From Scybalousia_A sp052170555 (GTDB taxonomy: Bacteria; Bacteroidota; Bacteroidia; Bacteroidales; P3), in contig JBQNAI010000008.1 in the NCBI GenBank assembly GCA_052170555.1, positions 25,718 to 89,717 on the forward strand: a stretch of DNA of 64,000 nt, given 5' to 3'. Shown here in pieces: positions 54,882-64,000 of this stretch (its first letter is position 1; each line of letters opens with the position of its first letter). Both the position numbers and the translations under genes were made by a program. The notes below the pieces were generated by a model. The model was not told the origin of the DNA and did no database searches. It saw only the letters and a list, made by a program, of their open reading frames with translations.

Positions 54882-56669
54882 ATGAAAGAAATTAGAAATT
54901 TTAGTATAATTGCCCATATAGATCACGGGAAAAGCACATTGGCAGATAGATTGTTAGAATTCACGAGAAGTGTTCCTCAAAGAGAGATGGCTAATCAGGT
55001 ACTTGATAATATGGATTTGGAAAGAGAAAGGGGTATTACTATTAAAAGCCATGCTATTCAGATGGAATATGTAGACAGAGGACAAACATATTATCTTAAT
55101 CTGATTGACACACCGGGTCATGTGGATTTTTCTTATGAAGTTTCTCGTTCAATAGCTGCTTGTGAAGGAGCATTATTGATTGTAGACTCTACACAGGGTA
55201 TACAGGCACAAACAATTTCTAATCTTTATCAGGCTTTGGATAATGATCTTGTCATAATACCTATATTGAATAAAATAGATTTGCAAAATTCTATGGTAGA
55301 AGAGGTCGCAGATCAAGTGATGGATTTGATAGGATGTGATAGAGAAGACATAATTTTGGCGAGTGGAAAAACGGGTGAAGGAGTTGAGGGTATATTGAAA
55401 GCGATAGTGGAGAGAATACCACAGCCAAAGGGAGATGCACAGGCTCCATTGCAAGCTCTAATTTTTGATTCTGTATTTAATTCTTATAGAGGAGTGATTT
55501 CTTATTTTAGAATAATAAATGGGACGCTTAAACAAGGCGATAAAGTCAAATTTATGGCAACACAAAAAGACTATGTGGCGGACGAAATAGGCATTTTGAA
55601 ATATGAATTGACACCACAGAAAGAATTATCGGCAGGAGATGTAGGCTATATAATCAGTTCTATTAAGACGAGTAATGAAGTAAAAGTAGGTGATACAATA
55701 ACATTGTTGGATTCTCCTTGTTCTGCTGCTGTCAAGGGTTTTCAAGATGTAAAACCAATGGTATTTGCAGGTGTTTATCCACAGGATGCCGCCGATTATG
55801 AGGAATTGCGTTCGAGTATTGAAAAATTACAGTTGAATGATGCTTCATTGACGTTTATTCCTGAGAGCTCATTGGCTCTAGGTTTTGGTTTTCGTTGCGG
55901 ATTTTTGGGTTTGCTCCATATGGAAATAATACAAGAACGGTTAGAGCGAGAGTTTAACATAGATGTTATTACAACAGTACCTAATGTTAATTACAGAATA
56001 TACACAACCAAAGGAGAGTGCTTAGAAGTATATAATCCGAGCGGTCTACCAGACCCTTCGCATATAGAACATATAGAAGAACCGTACATTTTGGCGTCAA
56101 TAATTACTAAAACAGATTACATAGGACCAATACTTAAATTGTGTATAGATAAAAGAGGTGTATTGAAAAATCAAACTTATATTACAACTGATAGAGTTGA
56201 GGTTATATTTGAACTACCATTAAGTGAAGTTGTGTTTGATTTCTATGATAAACTAAAATCTATAAGTAAAGGTTACGCTTCTTTTGATTATCATCCTTTG
56301 GATTATAAACTGAGTAAACTTGTTAAGTTGGAGATTTTACTTAATGGGGACTCTGTGGATGCATTGAGTACATTGATTTATGCAGATAATGCTTACCTTT
56401 TTGGGAGGAGAATATGTGAGAAATTAAAGGAACTTATACCACGACAACAATTTGATATTGCGATACAGGCTGCCATAGGGAGTAAAATTATAGCAAGAGA
56501 GACCGTCAAGGCAGTTAGAAAGGATGTAACAGCTAAATGTTATGGTGGTGATATAACAAGAAAACGAAAACTATTAGAGAAACAAAAAGAAGGTAAAAAA
56601 AGAATGAGACAAGTAGGATCAGTGGAAGTACCGCAGAGTGCATTCTTGGCTGTATTAAAGTTGGATTAA
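54882..56669 (+). CDS. lepA: Elongation factor 4
   Basis: 595 residues, full length. GTPase motifs are AHIDHGKST, the RGITIK switch, DTPGHVDF and NKID. The LepA-specific C-terminal domain ends RMRQVGSVEVPQSAFLAVL. EF4 acts on the ribosome, with a role in 30S assembly and back-translocation. The start chosen (MKEIRNFSIIAHIDHGK) is the standard one. It is separated from its neighbours by intergenic sequence on both sides. Confidence 0.97.
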   Translation: MKEIRNFSIIAHIDHGKSTLADRLLEFTRSVPQREMANQVLDNMDLERERGITIKSHAIQMEYVDRGQTYYLNLIDTPGHVDFSYEVSRSIAACEGALLIVDSTQGIQAQTISNLYQALDNDLVIIPILNKIDLQNSMVEEVADQVMDLIGCDREDIILASGKTGEGVEGILKAIVERIPQPKGDAQAPLQALIFDSVFNSYRGVISYFRIINGTLKQGDKVKFMATQKDYVADEIGILKYELTPQKELSAGDVGYIISSIKTSNEVKVGDTITLLDSPCSAAVKGFQDVKPMVFAGVYPQDAADYEELRSSIEKLQLNDASLTFIPESSLALGFGFRCGFLGLLHMEIIQERLEREFNIDVITTVPNVNYRIYTTKGECLEVYNPSGLPDPSHIEHIEEPYILASIITKTDYIGPILKLCIDKRGVLKNQTYITTDRVEVIFELPLSEVVFDFYDKLKSISKGYASFDYHPLDYKLSKLVKLEILLNGDSVDALSTLIYADNAYLFGRRICEKLKELIPRQQFDIAIQAAIGSKIIARETVKAVRKDVTAKCYGGDITRKRKLLEKQKEGKKRMRQVGSVEVPQSAFLAVLKLD

Positions 56670-56975
56670 AAAGGTCTAGTAATTAGTGTAAATATGGAAA
56701 ATACTTGGAAAAGCGTAGAAAAAATAGATATTGACACTAAGAGAGGTGAAAAAATATACGAGGAGTAATTGAATTTTATGTTGAGTGAGATATACGTTAC
56801 ATGCTACTAAATATATATATTGAAGTCTGTTGAACATATTTGTTACGATACATAATATATACATTCTACACTTAGAATTCTAATGATATTTTGTAGAAAA
56901 TACCGGTTAGACTGGACAAATAAATCAACTAAGTTTTACAAAAAATAAATTATTCTTATTATATATTGAATACAA
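56670..56975. other. Intergenic region between lepA and the GT2 gene
   Basis: About 300 bases, AT-rich. No promoter box of the usual form, repeat unit or RNA found. Confidence 0.5.
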
Positions 56976-57950
56976 ATGGGAGATAATGCAATATTATATA
57001 TAGTTATTCCTTGTTATAATGAAAGCGAGGTTTTGAGTCTTACTTCGAAGGTATTAAAAATAAAAATATGTCAATTGATAGAGGATAAAAAAATTAGTGA
57101 ACAAAGCAGAATTATGTTTGTCAATGATGGTAGTAAGGACGATACCTGGAGAATAATTAAAAAGCTACACAATACCGATACATTATTTACAGGTATTTCT
57201 CTTTCCAGAAATTGTGGTCATCAAAATGCATTACTTGCTGGTCTAATGGTAGCAAAGGATTATGCTGATATAGTTATTAGCATGGATGCTGATATGCAGG
57301 ACGACGCGGATGTTATAAATAAGTTTATTGAACGATACAATGAAGGCAATGATGTCGTTTACGGTATTCGCTCATCAAGAAAAACAGATACTTTCTTAAA
57401 AAAAAATACTGCCCTTATGTTTTATAGATTTATGTATTGGTTAGGAGCAGAAATTGTTTATAATCACGCTGATTATAGACTTATGAGTAAAAAAGCTTTG
57501 TTGGGATTAGAGAAATTTAAAGAAGTAAATCTATTTCTAAGGGGTCTAGTGCCTATGGTTGGATATAAAAGTGATATAGTTGAGTATGAAAGAATGGAAA
57601 GAAAAGCAGGTGAAAGTAAATATCCTCTAAAAAAAATGATTGCTTTTGCAATAGATGGAATAACTTCGTTGAGTGTCAAACCTATTACTTTAATAACCAA
57701 ATTGGGACTTATTATATTTTTATTCTCTTTATTGGCGTTTGTATGGATTTTGATTGTTAAGTTTACAGGTAATGCTCAAACCGGATGGAGTAGTATATTA
57801 GTATCCATTTGGTTATTAGGAGGAGCTCAATTATTTGTCATAGGTGTAATCGGACAATATATTGGTAAGATATATAAAGAAACAAAACACAGACCGCGGT
57901 ACATAATTGCGGAAAACTTAGAGCAAACAAATGTTAATAATAACTATTAA
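56976..57950 (+). CDS. Polyprenyl-phosphate sugar transferase (GtrB/ArnC-type GT2)
   Basis: 324 residues. A GT-A domain with IVIPCYNESEVL (about 8-19), VNDGSKDDTW and the DADMQDD metal site (about 105-111) is followed by two membrane helices (about 234-256 and 267-290). This is the layout of enzymes that load glucose, GlcNAc or aminoarabinose onto undecaprenyl phosphate (DPM1/GtrB/ArnC group). The lipid-linked sugar would be used for surface-glycan decoration. It is first in a close group with the next three genes. Confidence 0.9.
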   Translation: MGDNAILYIVIPCYNESEVLSLTSKVLKIKICQLIEDKKISEQSRIMFVNDGSKDDTWRIIKKLHNTDTLFTGISLSRNCGHQNALLAGLMVAKDYADIVISMDADMQDDADVINKFIERYNEGNDVVYGIRSSRKTDTFLKKNTALMFYRFMYWLGAEIVYNHADYRLMSKKALLGLEKFKEVNLFLRGLVPMVGYKSDIVEYERMERKAGESKYPLKKMIAFAIDGITSLSVKPITLITKLGLIIFLFSLLAFVWILIVKFTGNAQTGWSSILVSIWLLGGAQLFVIGVIGQYIGKIYKETKHRPRYIIAENLEQTNVNNNY

Positions 57951-57964
57951 AAGATAGAAAAACA

Positions 57965-58507
57965 ATGGGAATAGTAGAACTTTTATTAATTGCAATAATT
58001 TTTGTAACAGCATTAGTAATTGTGAGTTATTATATGCTTCGTCAAACAAAAGAATTTATAACTAACGAACAAAAAAAAACGCTTTTAGAGATACAAAAAA
58101 TATCTGAAAGCGAATTAAAGAGAACATTAACTCCCATACAATTGCAAGCTTATGAACGCTTAATTTTGTTTTTGGAGAGGATGAAACCTGATAATTTGGT
58201 ATTACGTTGTTATCAACCAAATATGAATACTAAGTTATTGAGAGATGTGATGATTCAAAATATAAGAGATGAGTATGAACATAATTTATCCCAGCAACTT
58301 TATATCTCATCACAATCATGGGTATATATAAAAAATGCCAAAGAAGAGATAATCAATACGCTTAACTCTTTAGTGTCTAAACAAGACGAAATGTTGACAG
58401 CAACACAATATGCCGGCATGTTATTTGAAAAAATGGCTTTACAATACAACCAAATGGAGTTAGCACAAGAATTTTTGAAAAAAGAGATTCAAGATAAATT
58501 CAAATAA
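57965..58507 (+). CDS. Conserved membrane-anchored protein of unknown function
   Basis: 180 residues. One N-terminal membrane helix (about 4-26) is followed by a coiled-coil-like stretch and a soluble helical domain (RTLTPIQLQAYERLILFLERM, NMNTKLLRDVMIQNIRDEYEHNLSQQLY). No catalytic motif is seen. It is 14 bases after the GT2 gene, with one base before the HATPase gene. The strong coupling to the ATPase suggests a partner, but this is inference. I recall similar proteins as unnamed Bacteroidetes families. Confidence 0.6.
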   Translation: MGIVELLLIAIIFVTALVIVSYYMLRQTKEFITNEQKKTLLEIQKISESELKRTLTPIQLQAYERLILFLERMKPDNLVLRCYQPNMNTKLLRDVMIQNIRDEYEHNLSQQLYISSQSWVYIKNAKEEIINTLNSLVSKQDEMLTATQYAGMLFEKMALQYNQMELAQEFLKKEIQDKFK

Positions 58508-58508
58508 A

Positions 58509-59057
58509 ATGGACAGTTTGTCGCATTATTTGTTGGATGTAATGACCAATAGTGTGGAAGCAGGTGCAACAGATATAGAGATCACGATAAGAGAATCGGA
58601 TAAAAAGAATTATTTTAGATTTGTTGTACAAGATAATGGTTGTGGTATGAATAAGACTTTGTTGAAAACTGCCACGGAGGAAGGTATCACAACAAAACGG
58701 GGCAAAAATAGGGGTCAGGGTCTATATCTTCTAAGAGCAATGGTTGAAATGTCAGAAGGGGTATTGCAAATCTCTTCGCATAATGGTAAATCTACTTGTG
58801 TAGAATGGACAATTAAACGTGATCACGATAAGAGAAAGCCATTAGGAGACTTGATAGGAGTTATTGCTGACTTTATTTATTCCTACAAAGCGGTGGGTGT
58901 TTATTTTACATACGCAACAGAGTATGATACATTCTCGTTTTTCTTACCTGCTATGTCATATATTTACGGTTTGGGGGATATGGATAAAAATAGCGATTTG
59001 AAAAAAATGAAGAAAATTTTACAAGATAATCTTGAACGTATAAATTATAATAAATAA
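58509..59057 (+). CDS. Stand-alone histidine-kinase-type ATPase domain protein
   Basis: 182 residues. The GHKL ATP-binding site is intact: N-box DVMTNSVEAGA (about 9-19), G1 DNGCGM (about 42-47) and G2 GQGLYLL (about 70-76). No phosphoacceptor His domain and no membrane segment are present, so it is not a complete kinase. Stand-alone GHKL domains act as anti-sigma kinases or accessory ATPases. The C-terminal 80 residues form a separate part without known motifs. It sits one base after the membrane-anchored protein and 2 bases before YqeY. Confidence 0.75.
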   Translation: MDSLSHYLLDVMTNSVEAGATDIEITIRESDKKNYFRFVVQDNGCGMNKTLLKTATEEGITTKRGKNRGQGLYLLRAMVEMSEGVLQISSHNGKSTCVEWTIKRDHDKRKPLGDLIGVIADFIYSYKAVGVYFTYATEYDTFSFFLPAMSYIYGLGDMDKNSDLKKMKKILQDNLERINYNK

Positions 59058-59059
59058 TT

Positions 59060-59506
59060 ATGACATTAGAAGAAAAAATTAACGCAAGTATCAAAGAAAG
59101 TATGTTGGCAAGGGATCAACAGCGTTTAGCTGCATTACGTGCAGTGAAGAGTGAGATACTTTTATTGAAAACCAAGGAAGTGGGGCACGTAGTAACCTCA
59201 CAGGAGGAGATATCGGTGTTGCAACGCTTAGTAAAACAGAGAAAAGAATCGGCATTATTGTATAAAGAACAAAATAGAATGGATCTTTATGAGGAGGAAT
59301 CTTTTCAACAAGGAGTGATAGAAGAGTTCTTACCCAAGCAATTAAGTGAAGATGAGATAAAGGAAGAGTTGAAGACAATGATTTTGCAAGTGGGAGCGAC
59401 ATCCATGAAAGATATGGGTAAGATTATGAAACTTGCACAAGAAAAATTTCAAGGTGCAGCCGATAATAAATTGGTATCAACCTTAATAAAACAATTATTG
59501 GGGTAA
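59060..59506 (+). CDS. GatB/YqeY domain protein
   Basis: 148 residues, normal for YqeY. The pattern RLAALRAVKSEI, then VLQRLVKQRKESALLY, and at the end FQGAADNKLVSTLIKQLLG matches the family, which resembles the tail domain of GatB. It may influence tRNA-dependent amidation, but the role is unproven. It ends the four-gene group starting at 56976. Repeat element F follows 16 bases later. Confidence 0.9.
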   Translation: MTLEEKINASIKESMLARDQQRLAALRAVKSEILLLKTKEVGHVVTSQEEISVLQRLVKQRKESALLYKEQNRMDLYEEESFQQGVIEEFLPKQLSEDEIKEELKTMILQVGATSMKDMGKIMKLAQEKFQGAADNKLVSTLIKQLLG

Positions 59507-59522
59507 ATACGCAATCAATCTC

Positions 59523-59585
59523 AAAAAAGAATTTATTAAAGTGTGACAACAATTTACTGATGTCGCACTTTAATTTTATGACTCT
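59523..59585 (+). repeat. Intergenic element F: three 21-nt-period units with paired ends
   Basis: Units at 59523-59543 (ends TTAAAG), 59544-59564 (starts TGTGAC, ends CTGATG) and 59565-59585 (starts TCGCACTTTAATTTT). TTAAAGTGTGAC and GTCGCACTTTAA can pair with one G-T mismatch, as in A and B. It may terminate the YqeY transcript. Confidence 0.78.
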
Positions 59586-59662
59586 AATTAAAATATAATA
59601 ATATTTTGTAGATAAAGAAAAATAATTAATTAATGGATTTTGAATATCATTATTTGATTGGA

Positions 59663-59693
59663 TTGGTAGATTAAATTAATTATTGTATATTTG
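59663..59693 (+). promoter_or_regulatory. Bacteroidetes-type promoter of the histidine kinase gene
   Basis: TTG (59663-59665), 20 bp, TATATTTG (59686-59693). The -7 box covers an in-frame TTG at 59691, so translation starts at the ATG at 59721. Confidence 0.78.
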
Positions 59694-59720
59694 CAATATG
59701 GAACAATATTCCGACAGAAA

Positions 59721-62700
59721 ATGAAGATATTGAAGAGGAAATATTATGTGATATGTTTTTGGCTACTTCTAATATCTTTTTTAGGCTGTGCGATGTGGTA
59801 TTTTTATTTTAACTACCACGCAAAAAATATTCAAGAAAGATTTTCCGATACACTTTCAGACATTTATAACGATATAGAGCAAAAAGGAGAAAGATTTTCT
59901 TTCATAGGAGATAGTCTTGTTTCTTGGACAGATAATACTATTGCTATCACGGAAGAAGAATGTTCATTATTGAACCATGAATGGAAAGATAAAATAATTG
60001 TGGAGCTCAGGAATGGTTTTTTTATCCATAAAACAAAACTATCTAATGATAGGACAGACAGTTTGAGTACTAATATTCAAACACACTATCTTTATTTGAT
60101 AAAACATAAATACGATGTAGAAAATTTATATTTGCAAAATACTTTTGCAGCAGTATTCAAATTAGATAAAAATATTGATATAGTTGCATATAAAACAGAT
60201 TTTCCAATACTATATGACAATAAAAATGTAGGATATCTGGATACCTCAACTGAGTGTTTGAAAGCATGCGAAAAAGATGTGTTTATATTTAAGTTATGGT
60301 TTGTTCTTAATTTCTTTTTTTTAGGACTATTGCTTATAAGGTGGTCAAATTTTGTTCGTTTGGGACGATTGTTCATTAATAGAGGATATTCATTTATAGG
60401 TTATTTAAAGACTAATCATCCATTGCGTAAGATATTCAAATATTTTAGAGGTTGCTTGACACATAATGGAGGATCGTCCATAAATAGTATTCATTTCCAC
60501 ATTGAAGATAAAGAAAAAATAAACAAACATGTGAAATTGATAATAAAACTTTTACTCTCTGCCATTTTATTTGTTTGTTATGCTATTTTTTGTATTATAC
60601 TATGTGGGAAGTTTGAGAATGTATCATTTAGAATTTTCACATTTACTGTGAATTACGATAACATATTATTATTAATTATTATTGTGTTGACAGGTTTTTT
60701 GCTTTTTATAATACAATCTTCTATATTTTATTCTCCTTATTCTAGAACTACTACAATATATTCAAAATTTATTCTATTATTATTAATAGCGATTGTTGGA
60801 GGAGGTGTATTACAGATGATACCTACCAAAGAGACATACTCAAATCATACTACGAGTATAAGAGAGCAAGCATTAAAATATCCGGATTATGATAGAAATA
60901 CTTTTACATTGCTTATGATGGCAGTATCCAAAGACTCTACGGTGAATAGTTATATATTATCAAAAGATTTTCAAAAAGCTGAGAAATATATTGATAAATA
61001 TTATTTATCAATACTAAGAGAAAATAATCACACAAGCGTGTTAGTTTTTGATAATACTGACTCTATGCTCCTTCAGCCTAAGAATACGTTTGTGAATATA
61101 TATTCTTATGTTAGTGATCGTATTTTTAAAGCATCACCTATTATTAGTACGGCTTCCGATACGACTAACAAACAAAAGGTGTTCTTTGTAGAGAGATCCA
61201 ATAATAATATTTCTTATTTGTATTTTTACAAGACGAAGGATTATTGCATATTTGCAGAGTGTTTAAAGAAACAAACGAATAAAAATATGAACTATTCTTT
61301 GTTTTTGGACAATTCAAATGTACCAAGTGATTACTATAAGCATTTGGATGGGTATAATATTTTGTCGCATATATCATTACTATTTTTTTTGTTGTGTTTG
61401 TTGTTTGGAATAGAAAGATCGGCAGTTTATTTGTTGCACTACAAGAGAATAAATCTAGGAATAAAATCCAAAATTTTGGTTTCCCTTTTGGGATCATTCC
61501 TTATAAGTTTGATAGTGCTGGGAATATTCAGTATAAAAAGTATAATTGATTTAAATAAACAGAATAATGAAAAGATACTAAAAGAAAAGACAGAGAGTAT
61601 TGCGTTGGAGATAGATAAAATACTTGAACAGAGAGATACCATTACAAATTTGGATTTGATAAATTTATCTAATACGTTTTTAACTGATATAAATATTTTT
61701 GACAAAGAAGGTACCCTTGTAGCATGTTCGCAAGAAGATATTTTTAATAAAGGTATCTTACTAAATAAGATCAATCCTAATGCATTGCTAAAGGTAAGAC
61801 AAAACCCTAATACGGCATTTTATGAAAAGGAAAGTATATGTAAAGGAGAGTTTTTAGCTTCTTATATATCCAGTTATTACATTATTAATATTCCTTTTAT
61901 TAATCAACAGAAAATTATGAATGAGAATATTAATAGTTTGGTCAATAATTTTGCCAATACTTTTTTGTTCTGGCTTAATATTGCAGTGGTCATATTTGTA
62001 TTGTTAAGCAGTGTTATTACAAAACCGTTAGAGTTGGTAAAAAAGAGAATGAGTAAGATTAATGTCAATATTCATAACGATAAAATAGAATGGGAAAAAG
62101 ATGATGAGATCGGAGAATTGATTAAGTCCTATAACTTGATGATAGATAAGATAGAAGAGAGTGCTCTCTTATTGAAGCAACAGGAAAGATTGGATTCCTG
62201 GAAAGAGTTATCCAAACAAGTGGCACATGATATAAAGAACCCATTAACACCAATGAAACTTTCCATACAGTACTTGCAACGATTGTACAATGACAAATCA
62301 GATATGTTTGATGAAAAGTGGAATGAGATCGTACCATCCCTGATTTCACAGATAGAAAACATAAGTACCATAACGCAAGAGCTAAATTCATATTCTAAAC
62401 CGTCAGTAGAGAAAGAGAAAGTAGATTTGAACAAGTGTATTATTACAGCAATAAATCTGTTTAACAATATTAATGAGGTGGATATCAAATACGAATCTAT
62501 TGACAATTGTTTTGTGATGGGTGAGGAGAAGTTATTTATTCGTATTTTCAATAATTTGATAAAAAATTCTATGCAATCCTTGTATAACAAACAAGATGGT
62601 AAGATCCGTATTCAGATAAAGGAGCAAACAAACAAGTATATAGTCTCGGTAGAAGACAATGGATGCGGTATAAAAGACGAATATAAGGACAAGATTTTCA

Positions 62701-62849
62701 ATATGCAATTCACAACCAGAACTAATGGGAACGGGATAGGATTGACAATTGTAAAAACTTTGTTAGAAAACTATAATGCTCATATTTCATTTCATAGCAA
62801 GGAAAATATGGGGACAGCTTTCTTTATGACATTTGATAAAATAGAATAG
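59721..62849 (+). CDS. NtrY-like sensor histidine kinase
   Basis: 1042 residues from the ATG at 59721. It has several membrane helices: one near the N-terminus, a group at about 180-350, and one before and one after a ~160-residue sensor region. A HAMP linker with TKPLELVKKRMSK and DEIGELIKSYN follows. The kinase core is a HisKA domain with VAHDIKNPLTPMKLS, typical of NtrY, and an HATPase domain with NNLIKNSMQS, DNGCGIK and NGNGIGLTIVK. The signal is unknown. No response regulator gene is in the window. The phosphoacceptor His is within AHDIKNP. Confidence 0.9.
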   Translation: MKILKRKYYVICFWLLLISFLGCAMWYFYFNYHAKNIQERFSDTLSDIYNDIEQKGERFSFIGDSLVSWTDNTIAITEEECSLLNHEWKDKIIVELRNGFFIHKTKLSNDRTDSLSTNIQTHYLYLIKHKYDVENLYLQNTFAAVFKLDKNIDIVAYKTDFPILYDNKNVGYLDTSTECLKACEKDVFIFKLWFVLNFFFLGLLLIRWSNFVRLGRLFINRGYSFIGYLKTNHPLRKIFKYFRGCLTHNGGSSINSIHFHIEDKEKINKHVKLIIKLLLSAILFVCYAIFCIILCGKFENVSFRIFTFTVNYDNILLLIIIVLTGFLLFIIQSSIFYSPYSRTTTIYSKFILLLLIAIVGGGVLQMIPTKETYSNHTTSIREQALKYPDYDRNTFTLLMMAVSKDSTVNSYILSKDFQKAEKYIDKYYLSILRENNHTSVLVFDNTDSMLLQPKNTFVNIYSYVSDRIFKASPIISTASDTTNKQKVFFVERSNNNISYLYFYKTKDYCIFAECLKKQTNKNMNYSLFLDNSNVPSDYYKHLDGYNILSHISLLFFLLCLLFGIERSAVYLLHYKRINLGIKSKILVSLLGSFLISLIVLGIFSIKSIIDLNKQNNEKILKEKTESIALEIDKILEQRDTITNLDLINLSNTFLTDINIFDKEGTLVACSQEDIFNKGILLNKINPNALLKVRQNPNTAFYEKESICKGEFLASYISSYYIINIPFINQQKIMNENINSLVNNFANTFLFWLNIAVVIFVLLSSVITKPLELVKKRMSKINVNIHNDKIEWEKDDEIGELIKSYNLMIDKIEESALLLKQQERLDSWKELSKQVAHDIKNPLTPMKLSIQYLQRLYNDKSDMFDEKWNEIVPSLISQIENISTITQELNSYSKPSVEKEKVDLNKCIITAINLFNNINEVDIKYESIDNCFVMGEEKLFIRIFNNLIKNSMQSLYNKQDGKIRIQIKEQTNKYIVSVEDNGCGIKDEYKDKIFNMQFTTRTNGNGIGLTIVKTLLENYNAHISFHSKENMGTAFFMTFDKIE

Positions 62850-63076
62850 AGTAAGTCTCATTTACTGATATGGATAAGACAGAGGAATAAGATGGGAATC
62901 TGCGATTTAGTATTGATTTAGAGATTATTGCGGTTAGTTGCACTGTTGTAGATACAGGGTATAGGTGTAGGGAATGATTTATTTTCAATGCTAATGTTTG
63001 TAAAGTTAGATAAGATTACATGAATCTATATAAACTCTTTTTTCTTTTATGTTTTATGGTGTTTGATGTAAATTTT
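62850..63076. other. Intergenic region after the histidine kinase
   Basis: About 230 bases. No feature recognised. Confidence 0.5.
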
Positions 63077-63733
63077 CTAATCCGAAGAATTTTTTTTTAT
63101 TAAGAAAATATAATTAACAATTATAATGTGTTGTAAAAACCTTTTGTTGCTAAAAGGGATAGATATATTTGTTTTGCTTTTTGGATTATTTGCTGAGTTG
63201 TTATCCGCTTGCAAATACTTACTGTTTCCTAAGACTTTAATACTTTCATTAATCAGGTTGCCTATAGACTGTGCCTCATTATTTCCTGAATTTACATCTG
63301 AAACCACTTTCTGTTTATTTATGGCTATCTGTCCGTCAATGTATTTATTCCTTGTTTGTTGTAAAAATGAATCATAATATTGATGATATGCCATAGATTT
63401 GCTTATTAAACTCTACATAATCTTATTCAAAGTATCTTGATAACCTCCTTGCAATGCAAGTCTTTATTCTGTTGTCGCTCCTGTCCTTATCACATTGTTA
63501 TTTACGGTCTTGTTCACCTATTGTAGTGATTGCATTGCTTGAGTTAAAATACTTTTGCCTTCCAGTGCATCAAGATACTTTTGGGGTAGTGCATCATGTT
63601 CTGACTGAAAACGACGAAAATTACTTGTCAGCAACTCCTCATTCTTTTGTTTGATAACATCCTTTGTTCCTTTCAATGTGGATAATAAAGAACCGACAGC
63701 CCCCACTATTGTTAATGCCATTGTTATTGTCAT
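63077..63733 (-). pseudogene. Helical, possibly phage-derived protein interrupted by three in-frame stops
   Basis: On the minus strand a single frame runs from an ATG at 63731-63733 for 219 codons. It is broken by TAG at 63518-63520, TAA at 63464-63466 and TAG at 63413-63415, without frameshift. The sequence makes sense across all three: MALTIVGAVGSLLSTLKG, FQSEHDALPQKYLDALEGKS, NNVIRTGATTE, LALQGGYQDTLNKIM and YYDSFLQQTRNKYIDGQIAINKQK. All three stops can arise from Gln codons (CAG/CAA) by single C-to-T changes. The long helical Gln/Asn-rich style resembles uncharacterised phage or prophage structural proteins in Bacteroidetes, but I cannot name a family. Confidence 0.6.
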
Positions 63734-64000
63734 AGATTTTATATTGTTATGTTTTTATAATCAAAGCTACATATTTTTGAGTGTGCAATATTATCATTTG
63801 AATAAAAACAAATTACCCAAATCCGACAGATTGGTATTCTGGAGAGAAATATCTTTGCGAATAAGTATAACATAGATAATTATCACTCATCTATACCTCT
63901 TATAACGAGAAGTAAGGGATGTAGTGTTTTATCTATTTTATTGCAAATATAATATGTGCAAGAAAAAAACTAGTAAAAAAGTATTAAACAAACAGAAGAG
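63734..64000. other. Right-hand end of the window
   Basis: About 270 bases, AT-rich, with a plus-strand open frame without coding features. TAGCTTTG on the minus strand (rc) just before the broken gene resembles a -7 box, with a short 16-bp spacing to a TTG. Confidence 0.4.

Noticed and set aside
63126..63377. Plus-strand open frame of 83 codons
   Set aside because: Antisense to the interrupted minus-strand gene, whose reading makes better protein sense.

Overview
The window is AT-rich chromosomal DNA from a member of the Bacteroidetes, most likely Bacteroidales. The evidence is internal. Two of the signal-peptide proteins end in YPNP-type type IX secretion (T9SS) sorting domains, another ends in a related LPNP-type domain, and one ends in a gliding-motility type B domain. 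Promoters match the Bacteroidetes consensus (TTG, 19-20 bp, TAnnTTTG). The tmRNA tag reads GENNYALAA. Energy genes encode a Na+-translocating methylmalonyl-CoA decarboxylase of the kind used in propionate formation. No species can be named from this sequence.

Layout. 1-4.2 kb: a cut-off gene, then a tightly overlapping run of small exported proteins (two TM2-type paralogues, a LolA-like protein, an exported YidD-like protein and two TPR-plus-membrane-hairpin proteins). 4.3-6.5 kb: an HMA-AraC regulator divergent from a T9SS-secreted choice-of-anchor L protein. 6.6-10.7 kb: BASS transporter, GT2 and GT8 glycosyltransferases, rsmA, mntP. 10.9-14.1 kb (minus): CapD-type nucleotide-sugar dehydratase and rluB. 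14.4-16.1 kb: initiator tRNA, rsgA, dtd. 16.4-17.1 kb: a decayed IS5-type transposase. 17.4-22.0 kb (minus): mce-mmdA-oadG-biotin carrier-oadB. 22-24.9 kb (minus): DUF4837 lipoprotein and SulP permease. 25.3-31.4 kb: S8 protease, gcvH, vanZ-like, ispE, pepD. 31.6-34.4 kb: a large HEYRH metallopeptidase with propeller and barrel. 34.6-36.0 kb: two decayed genes, one with a recognisable T9SS tail. 36.2-38.8 kb (minus): a PorE-like TPR/PD40/OmpA protein. 39.4-40.2 kb: tRNA-Asp and tmRNA. 40.4-44 kb: HHH/beta-barrel protein and glyA. 44.3-52.6 kb: NAGPA-like protein, type B sorting-domain protein and a large M6 metalloprotease. 52.6-56.7 kb: nadC, yihY/brkB, lepA. 57-59.5 kb: GT2, membrane protein, HATPase, YqeY. 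59.7-62.8 kb: a NtrY-like histidine kinase. 63.1-63.7 kb: a gene broken by three in-frame stops.

The most unusual signal is not a gene. At eight intergenic sites spread over about 55 kb there are short elements built from units of exactly 21 nt sharing a core close to AATTTATTAATG, usually three or four units per site. In several of them the flanking units are complementary, so the element can fold into a hairpin at a gene end. I do not recognise this family. The exported YidD/TM2 cluster is the best candidate for an under-described protein system.
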